DNA of 32,617 nt from Candidatus Woesearchaeota archaeon (GTDB lineage Archaea; Nanobdellota; Nanobdellia; Woesearchaeales; UBA10216), in contig JACQST010000028.1 of NCBI GenBank assembly GCA_016211185.1, positions 1 through 32,617 on the forward strand, in the 5' to 3' direction. Below, piece after piece: positions 26,111 through 32,617 of the stretch; positions within the stretch are counted from its first letter, which is position 1, and each line of letters begins with the position of its first letter. The notes beneath the pieces are model-generated. The model did not search any database, was not told the origin of the DNA, and saw only the letters and a program-made list of their open reading frames with translations. The position numbers were made by a program, and so were the translations under genes.

Positions 26111-27409
26111 ATGGGAAAGATAAGTCCTGTATCGGCAAAATACATCATACACTCTACAATAACAATAGAGGGCGTAGTCGACAGGCCAGATGTCATAGGT
26201 GCAATATTCGGCCAGACAGAAGGCCTGCTTGGAGCTGACCTCGAACTAAGGGAACTCCAAAGGTCAGGAAGGATAGGCAGGATAGAGGTAAACACCGAAA
26301 CGAGAAACGGCAAGACTGCAGGGACAATAATAATACCGTCCTCACTTGACAAGGCAGAAACCTCCATAATAGGAGCAGCCCTTGAAATAATACAGAGGAT
26401 AGGGCCATGCAACGCAAAGATAAAGGTAGACAGCATAGAAGACGTAAGAGTAACCAAGAGGGCATTCATACTGGAAAGGGCAAAAGAGCTCCTGAAACAG
26501 CTCATGGATGACGTCATGCCTGACTCCCAGGAAATAGCCGAAGAAGTAATAAACTCTGTCAGGGCGTCAGAAATAAGGGAATACGGCAAGGACAAGCTGC
26601 CGGCAGGCCCCATGATAGATGAATCAGAGGAAGTGGTCATAGTTGAGGGAAGGGCAGATGTCCTCAACTTGCTGAAGCAAGGCATAAAGAACGGGGTGGC
26701 AATGAACGGCACATCAGTCCCCCAAACCATAATAGAGCTGTCAAGAAAAAAAGTGGTCACGGCATTTGTTGACGGCGACAGAGGAGGAGACCTGATAATA
26801 AAGGAGCTCCTCGAAGTGGCAGACATAGACTACGTCACAAAAGCCCCTGACGGGAAGGAAGTCGAGGAAATAACCAAGAAGGAGATACACAAGGCCCTAA
26901 GAAGCAGGATATCCGCAGAGCAGGCAAAGTTCGAAATATCACCAAGAGGCGAGTCCCGCGAACAAAGGGAAACAAGGGAACAAAGGGCAAGGGAACAAAG
27001 GGAACAGCGCCCTGAAAGATACTTTGAAAAAGACAGCACCCCGCCAATGCCGCAAAGGCGACCTGCTCCACAACCCCCAATCCCGCTGCCTCAGGCAAGG
27101 AAAGACCAGAACCCTTCAATATCGCAAAACGAGAGAAGGACATTCAGGGAGATGTCAGAAGACCTCATAGGCACCAGAGGGGCATACATACTTGACGAGA
27201 CGCTGAACATACTTGGAAAAGTCCCCATAACAGAACTGCAGGGAACCATAAAGGAGCTCAACTCAGCCTATGCAATAGTGTTTGACGGCTCAATAGACAG
27301 GGAACTGGTAAAGGCAGCAGAGACCGCAAACGTCAAATACCTCGTGGCAATGGACGCAAAACAGAAACCAGACACAAGGATAAACCTGCTCACTATAAAC
27401 GAGCTCTAA
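26111..27409 (+). CDS. dnaG: Archaeal DnaG primase-like protein (TOPRIM domain)
   Basis: KISPVSAKYIIHSTITIEGVVDRPDVIGAIFGQTEGLLGADLELRELQRSGRIGRIEV and VVIVEGRADVLNLLKQGIKN...VVTAFVDGDRGGDLI. Confidence 0.96.
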   Translation: MGKISPVSAKYIIHSTITIEGVVDRPDVIGAIFGQTEGLLGADLELRELQRSGRIGRIEVNTETRNGKTAGTIIIPSSLDKAETSIIGAALEIIQRIGPCNAKIKVDSIEDVRVTKRAFILERAKELLKQLMDDVMPDSQEIAEEVINSVRASEIREYGKDKLPAGPMIDESEEVVIVEGRADVLNLLKQGIKNGVAMNGTSVPQTIIELSRKKVVTAFVDGDRGGDLIIKELLEVADIDYVTKAPDGKEVEEITKKEIHKALRSRISAEQAKFEISPRGESREQRETREQRAREQREQRPERYFEKDSTPPMPQRRPAPQPPIPLPQARKDQNPSISQNERRTFREMSEDLIGTRGAYILDETLNILGKVPITELQGTIKELNSAYAIVFDGSIDRELVKAAETANVKYLVAMDAKQKPDTRINLLTINEL

Positions 27410-27474
27410 AACCAACCAAGGGTCCCAACCAACAACCAAGAAAACTTTAAATAAGCTCGAGAAGAAATAAGGCC

Positions 27475-28743
27475 ATGCAAAGGAGCCTCAGAGCAGTCTC
27501 GCACATAGACTGGGTAATGAGCCTCGGCATATTCATGATGTTCCTCGCATGGTTCTTCATATTCATAAAGCCGCTGGCAACTCCGTCCACAAACATGGAA
27601 CCCATACTGAGAGTTGCTTCAGAAAAAATCACTGCAAACACCACATGGGCAGTCGAAACAATCCCCCTAATCATATTCTCGAATATAACAGGCACTGAAG
27701 AGCCACTGATAGTTGACTTCCCATTCGCATGGAACCAGACAAACTTCGCATTCTCGGACAACACCAGCTTCCTGCTTGACGAAGGAAAAATACTATTCAT
27801 GGCAAACATCACGCCCAGAAAAACGCTAATACTTGTACACACAGACCAAAACTACACGCACACACCTCCATACAACTCAGACCTCACAGCCACAAGCGAC
27901 GCAGCCACAGTGAGGGACATGAGAGCCGAGTTCAAGGGCGGCATGATAAAAACGCTGACATACAGGGAGCGCTACCTGATGCAGGTCTTCAACATAACAA
28001 TCAACACCCTGCAGGTCGAGGGCCAGAACACATCGGAATCCATAAACCCTCTCGCTGCAAAATACAAGATGCAAAGCACCCTGATAAACCATACATCCTA
28101 CGTGTTCCCGGCCAAAACAAGGATATACAACCTGATACGGCTTAACAACCCCCTCACAACACCACAGAACTTCTCCCTCCGCACCACAATCTCTAACGTC
28201 ACAGACTACTACTCAGTTCAGGCAAGCGGCGCAATAGACTACAACGGCACATGCACAGACATAATGACAAACTACATCGACCTGCACGACAGCCTCGCAG
28301 GAATATCATTCATCTTCAAGGACAGGCAAAACATAAGCCTGTGCGCAACAAACTCAACACTCAGGATGTCAGCATACTTCACTCTCACAAACGACACATC
28401 CTACGAGATAATGCTTCATGAAGGAGACTACAACGCAACCACGCCTTACATAAGCCCCTATTCTGAAACCTTCGGCGCAACAGAGCTCCAGCAAGGCGTC
28501 TCGTACAAGCTGCTCGCAGAGCTGAACAGGACAAACTACACAGACCTGAAAGCAGCCTGGAAATACCCGGCATCCAGGGAACTGGCATTCACAATACTAA
28601 ATGAGACAGGAGGAGAGATTTACTCATACCAGCCAGTGAACCCAACTGAAACACAGAACATATTCGCAAAGGAAACAGACACCACAGCAATAGACCAGTA
28701 CGGCAAACGGAAAAAAGTAACGATAAGGGTAAGAGCATGGTAA
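27475..28743 (+). CDS. Membrane-anchored surface protein with very dense N-glycosylation sequons
   Basis: Single N-terminal transmembrane helix (WVMSLGIFMMFLAWFFIFI) followed by an extracytoplasmic-looking domain with about 19 N-X-S/T sequons; TATA-like CTTTAAATAAG upstream. Confidence 0.8.
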   Translation: MQRSLRAVSHIDWVMSLGIFMMFLAWFFIFIKPLATPSTNMEPILRVASEKITANTTWAVETIPLIIFSNITGTEEPLIVDFPFAWNQTNFAFSDNTSFLLDEGKILFMANITPRKTLILVHTDQNYTHTPPYNSDLTATSDAATVRDMRAEFKGGMIKTLTYRERYLMQVFNITINTLQVEGQNTSESINPLAAKYKMQSTLINHTSYVFPAKTRIYNLIRLNNPLTTPQNFSLRTTISNVTDYYSVQASGAIDYNGTCTDIMTNYIDLHDSLAGISFIFKDRQNISLCATNSTLRMSAYFTLTNDTSYEIMLHEGDYNATTPYISPYSETFGATELQQGVSYKLLAELNRTNYTDLKAAWKYPASRELAFTILNETGGEIYSYQPVNPTETQNIFAKETDTTAIDQYGKRKKVTIRVRAW

Positions 28744-29117
28744 AGGGGAAAAAGGCATTCCTGAGAACCCTCGAGGCAGCAATAGCCATCATAGTAGCAC
28801 TCACAATAATACTTGCATTCATCCCGCAGTTCAATACAGCCAGAGAACGCATCAGGAGCCAAAACGCCCTCGAGCCCCTTACAAAGGACGAGCAATTCAG
28901 AACCTGCGTGCTCACGGAAAACATCACATGCATCAACACAACCCTCTCCACACCCCTCCAAAACTTCCACTACACAATAAACATCTCAAAAAACCCCCAC
29001 ACAGAAATAAGCGGCCTGCCCACAAAACAAATCCTCTCGGAATCAGCCTACATAGCAGGAAACACAACAACATACTCCCCACGGATAATAAGAATATTCT
29101 ACTGGGCAAGGAACTAA
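28737..29117 (+). CDS. Small pilin-like membrane protein
   Basis: N-terminus MVKGKKAFLRTLEAAIAIIVALTIILAFI resembles a pilin-like positively charged leader plus hydrophobic helix; overlaps the upstream gene by 7 nt; 4 sequons. Confidence 0.7.
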   Translation: MVKGKKAFLRTLEAAIAIIVALTIILAFIPQFNTARERIRSQNALEPLTKDEQFRTCVLTENITCINTTLSTPLQNFHYTINISKNPHTEISGLPTKQILSESAYIAGNTTTYSPRIIRIFYWARN

Positions 29118-29169
29118 AACAAGAAAACCACAATAATCTTTAAATAAAACAACGCAACAAAGACACCCC

Positions 29170-29442
29170 ATGAAGATAACAATAGACACAGAAAAAGACA
29201 GCAAAGAAGAGATACAAGCAGCAATACAGCTGCTCAGAAAAACAATAGGGGACGAACTGCAAAGAGAGGAACCCAGGCATGAACCTCTCAGGACACCTGA
29301 AACAAGCTCAGCAGAGGAACTAATTAAAAAGATAACCTCAGGCAAGCTTGCCAGAAGCCCGCCCTCTGGTGAAGAAATAAAGGGAGTCCCGAAGTCAATA
29401 AGGGAAGCCTACGACCTTTCCGAAAAGTTCGATACTTATTGA
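29170..29442 (+). CDS. Small charged hypothetical protein
   Basis: 90 aa ORF with upstream TATA-like CTTTAAATAAA; ends 6 nt before archease. Confidence 0.65.
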   Translation: MKITIDTEKDSKEEIQAAIQLLRKTIGDELQREEPRHEPLRTPETSSAEELIKKITSGKLARSPPSGEEIKGVPKSIREAYDLSEKFDTY

Positions 29443-29448
29443 AAGGAA

Positions 29449-29877
29449 ATGAAAAATTACGAGTTTCTTGAGCACACAGCAGACGCAAAGTTCAGGGCAT
29501 ATGGCAAAAGCATCGAAGAAGCATTCGCGAACGCAGCCACAGCAATGACCAGCATAATGTTCGAAACAGACACAATAAAGCAGAAAACAAACAAGGCAAT
29601 ACAGGCAACAGGCACAGACCTCAAATCACTTCTTGTAAACTTCCTAAGCGAAATCGTATACCTGCTTGACGCGGAAAGATTCATACCCTCAAGGGTAACC
29701 AGCCTGACTATAAACAAGTCATCAGAAGGATACACACTTGCCGCAATAGCAAAAGGGGACTTCTACTCAGACGAATACGAACACATAGGAGATGTGAAAG
29801 CAGTGACATACGCAGAAATGGAGATAAAGGAAGAAACAAATGGAAAATGCTACGTCCAAGTTGTCGTGGACATATGA
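29449..29877 (+). CDS. Archease (RtcB activation protein)
   Basis: YEFLEHTADAKFRAYGKSIEEAFANAATAM, LLVNFLSEIVYLLDAE, VKAVTYAEMEIKE; immediately upstream of rtcB. Confidence 0.95.
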   Translation: MKNYEFLEHTADAKFRAYGKSIEEAFANAATAMTSIMFETDTIKQKTNKAIQATGTDLKSLLVNFLSEIVYLLDAERFIPSRVTSLTINKSSEGYTLAAIAKGDFYSDEYEHIGDVKAVTYAEMEIKEETNGKCYVQVVVDI

Positions 29878-29922
29878 CCATACGGCACAACTTTTTTATA
29901 TCCCTCCAAAACCAGTGGCAGA

Positions 29923-32617
29923 ATGGAAATAAGAAAAATATCCGAGCACGAATGGGAGCTTCCAAAAACAGCAGGAATGCACGTCCCCGCGAGGATATTC
30001 GCGACAGAAAAGCTAATAGAAAAGATAAAGCAGGACAGAACACTGCAGCAGGCAGCAAACGTCGCACACCTCAAAGGAATACAGAAATACTCATACGTGA
30101 TGCCAGACGCGCATGAAGGCTACGGCTTCCCAATAGGAGGCGTCGCGGCATTTGACATCGAAGAAGGAATAATAAGCCCTGGAGGAATAGGCTACGACGT
30201 GAATTGCATCACAGGCGATTCTGAAATTCTCAGCCCGCTCGGGCATCACAGAAAAATAAGGGAGTTCCATCACCTTTTCAGCGAGAACATTGGAAGAAAC
30301 ACCAGCCTCTTACTGCTACAACAAGGCCCGACTGTGTCCTCATTGGAAGGCACCGAGATAAAGGAAAAGGAAGCACAATTCTTCATAGAGAAGCCAGACC
30401 CTCAGGAAATCTTTGAGATAACAACAGAACTCGGGTTCAGGCTAAAAGCCACTGGCGACCATCCTTTCCTGACAGACTCAGGCATGCAACCACTCACAGA
30501 TTTAAAGAAAGGCTCAACGGTTGCAATACACCCCTTTTCAGGCATTCCTTTCGAAGAACCAGACGCCACAACAATCGTTGACGCGAGCTCAGTGCCAGGC
30601 GCTGTCAGAAACGAGCTGGAGAAAAGAGGCCTGCTGCCACTGAAGCAGAACTCAAAAGCCACGCCGTACCTCGCAAAGATTCTCGGATACATCACCGGAG
30701 ACGGACTGGTATACTTCACCAGAAACAAAGGCCATGTACACGCGTACGGCTCCAAAGAAGACCTCGAGACAATGTCTGACGACATAAAAAAAATAGGCTA
30801 CTCAGCAAGGATATACGCCAGAACAAGAAGCCACAAAATAACTTCACAGTATGGAACAAGGGAATTTTTATCCACAGCATATGAGCTCCACTGCCCATCA
30901 ACATCACTGGCCACCCTGATGACAATCATCGGAATGCCTCTCGGCAGAAAAACCGCAAGCCAGCACACAGTTCCCGAATGGATAAAAAACTCAAAAAGCT
31001 GGATAAAAAGGCTGTACCTTGCAGGACTGTTCGGAGCAGAGCTCAGCACCCCGTCAACGCTTTCAAAAACAGGCTTCTACAGCCCGGTAATCTCCAAAAA
31101 CAAGGAAAAGCCTCATCTGGAAGCAGGGAGGAAATTCCTTATCGACATAATGCTCCTCCTTGAGCAGCTTGGCGTAAAGTGCACAAGGATAAGCCAACGA
31201 AAAGAACACCCGAACAAGCAGAACGACGTATACAGACTGCGCCTTGCAATATCTTCAGAAGAAACAAACCTTCTCAAGCTCTTCAGGACAATAGGGTTTG
31301 AATACAACAAGAAGCTGAGCCTGTTCGCAAACATCGCCACAGTCTACATATTGCGCAAAAAAACCCTCCAGCAGAAGAGAACTGAGATATCATTGAAAGC
31401 AAAAGAACTGAGGAAAAAAGGCCTTAAACTCGTCGAAGCAAAAAAGATACTGGCTTGTGACGAGGCAAACGAAAGATTCATTTATTCCTTCAAAAGATAT
31501 GTTTCCGAAGCGCTAATCCAGATGCAATCAGGCTTCCTCACAGATAAGGTGAAAGAGATACGCAGGCTCGAAACCAAGGAAAAAGTCTATGACTTCACTA
31601 TCCAAGATTCACATAACTTCATTGCAAACGGGCTCATCGTGTCAAACTGTGGAGTGAGGCTCGTGAAAACAGACTTCACAGCAGAAGAAATACTCCCAAA
31701 AAGAACACAGCTCCTTAACGAGCTCTTCAACGAAATACCATCCGGAGTCGGAAAGGGAGGAATAACCAAGCTATCAAAAGACGAGCTCCTCGAGCTCCTT
31801 GAGAAAGGCTCAGAATGGAGCCTCGAACACGGCTACGGAACCAAGGAAGACCTCGAAACAACAGAGGAAAAAGGCAGAATGAAGCAGGCAGAGCCCAACA
31901 CTGTTTCCGAAAGAGCCCTCGCAAGAGGAAAACCCCAGCTTGGCACTCTTGGGGCAGGCAACCACTTCCTCGAGATACAAAAAATAGATGAGATATACGA
32001 CGAGGAAGCCGCAGACGCACTCGGACTCCAGAAAGGAAAGACCACAGTCATGATACACTGCGGTTCAAGAGGGCTCGGGCACCAGATAGCAACAGACTAC
32101 ATACAGCAGATGGAAAGAAGATTCGGCTACGAACACCTTCCAGATAGGGAACTCGTGAACGCACCCCTCAACTCAGAACTCGGCCAGAAATACTTCAAGG
32201 CAATGTGCGCAGGCATGAACTACGCGTTCGCAAACAGGCAGATGATAGCGCACTGGGTAAGGGACTCATTCAAGAAAGTCCTCGGAACAGACCAGGGCAT
32301 GAAGCAGGTATACGACGTATGCCACAACATAGCAAAACTGGAAACACACAAGGTTGACGGCGAAAGAAAAAAGGTCTGTGTGCACAGGAAAGGAGCAACA
32401 AGGGCGTTCGGGCCAGGACATGACGACGTCCCTGAAAGATACAGGAAAATCGGGCAGCCAGTCCTGATACCGGGCAGCATGGGAACAGCAAGCTATGTGC
32501 TTCTTGGAACAAGGTCTGCAGAGGACATAAGCTTCTCAAGCAGCGCACACGGGGCAGGAAGGGAACTCAGCAGGGCAGCAGCAATAAGGCAGTTCAGGGG
32601 CGAAACAGTCGCAAAAG
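29923..32617 (+). CDS. rtcB: tRNA-splicing ligase RtcB, intein-containing, truncated by the window end
   Basis: Exteins read MPDAHEGYGFPIGGVAAFD...SPGGIGYDVN / CGVRLVKTDF...LGTLGAGNHFLEIQ...IHCGSRGLGHQIATDY...HRKGATRAFGPGHDDVP. Open to the window end, so absent from the ORF track. Confidence 0.96.
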   Translation, partial: MEIRKISEHEWELPKTAGMHVPARIFATEKLIEKIKQDRTLQQAANVAHLKGIQKYSYVMPDAHEGYGFPIGGVAAFDIEEGIISPGGIGYDVNCITGDSEILSPLGHHRKIREFHHLFSENIGRNTSLLLLQQGPTVSSLEGTEIKEKEAQFFIEKPDPQEIFEITTELGFRLKATGDHPFLTDSGMQPLTDLKKGSTVAIHPFSGIPFEEPDATTIVDASSVPGAVRNELEKRGLLPLKQNSKATPYLAKILGYITGDGLVYFTRNKGHVHAYGSKEDLETMSDDIKKIGYSARIYARTRSHKITSQYGTREFLSTAYELHCPSTSLATLMTIIGMPLGRKTASQHTVPEWIKNSKSWIKRLYLAGLFGAELSTPSTLSKTGFYSPVISKNKEKPHLEAGRKFLIDIMLLLEQLGVKCTRISQRKEHPNKQNDVYRLRLAISSEETNLLKLFRTIGFEYNKKLSLFANIATVYILRKKTLQQKRTEISLKAKELRKKGLKLVEAKKILACDEANERFIYSFKRYVSEALIQMQSGFLTDKVKEIRRLETKEKVYDFTIQDSHNFIANGLIVSNCGVRLVKTDFTAEEILPKRTQLLNELFNEIPSGVGKGGITKLSKDELLELLEKGSEWSLEHGYGTKEDLETTEEKGRMKQAEPNTVSERALARGKPQLGTLGAGNHFLEIQKIDEIYDEEAADALGLQKGKTTVMIHCGSRGLGHQIATDYIQQMERRFGYEHLPDRELVNAPLNSELGQKYFKAMCAGMNYAFANRQMIAHWVRDSFKKVLGTDQGMKQVYDVCHNIAKLETHKVDGERKKVCVHRKGATRAFGPGHDDVPERYRKIGQPVLIPGSMGTASYVLLGTRSAEDISFSSSAHGAGRELSRAAAIRQFRGETVAK
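30205..31647 (+). mobile_element. Intein (481 aa) with LAGLIDADG-type homing endonuclease domain inside RtcB
   Basis: Starts CITGDSEIL (block A), TGDHPFLT (block B), LGYITGDG and LYLAGLFGAE (dodecapeptide-like motifs), VYDFTIQDSHNFIANGLIVSN then +1 Cys; excision restores GYDVN-CGVRL. Confidence 0.94.

Noticed and set aside
26077-26826. 249-aa minus-strand ORF opposite dnaG
   Set aside because: Antisense shadow of dnaG; Ser-rich, no recognisable domain or promoter.
1-32617. CRISPR arrays, tRNA genes, rRNA genes, IS elements
   Set aside because: No regularly spaced repeats, tRNA T-loop/acceptor patterns, rRNA blocks or transposase-like ORFs were seen.

Overview
The window is archaeal in character: archaeal DnaG, a diphthine synthase, archease plus RtcB, a GT3-type glycogen synthase, TATA-like promoters and GGTG-type ribosome-binding sites. 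I could not place it to lineage; a DPANN-like genome is possible but unproven. In order it contains: (i) a secreted coiled-coil protein with 11-residue repeats; (ii) a tight operon of two PrkA-family ATPases flanking YeaH/DUF444 and SpoVR homologues; (iii) a winged-helix regulator, dphB and a DUF4143-type ATPase; (iv) a glycogen/alpha-glucan island (GH15-like, debranching enzyme, GalT, GT3 glycogen synthase, GT4, GH57, DUF5752-like); (v) a zinc ribbon and an unknown protein sharing a palindromic divergent TATA region; (vi) a MIP18/DUF59 protein, ftsZ with a repeat-rich leader, and a hairpin plus T-run terminator; (vii) a RIO-type kinase and two tandem, distantly paralogous proteins of unknown function; (viii) a structured intergenic region that is probably a non-coding RNA; (ix) dnaG; (x) two membrane proteins very dense in N-glycosylation sequons; (xi) archease and an RtcB ligase split by a LAGLIDADG intein at its catalytic cysteine (RtcB runs off the window end). 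The best leads for something undescribed are the structured intergenic RNA, the tandem unknown paralogs, the ftsZ leader, several small ORFs below the ORF-track cutoff, and the sequon-dense surface proteins. All assignments come from reading motifs by eye; no database search was run.
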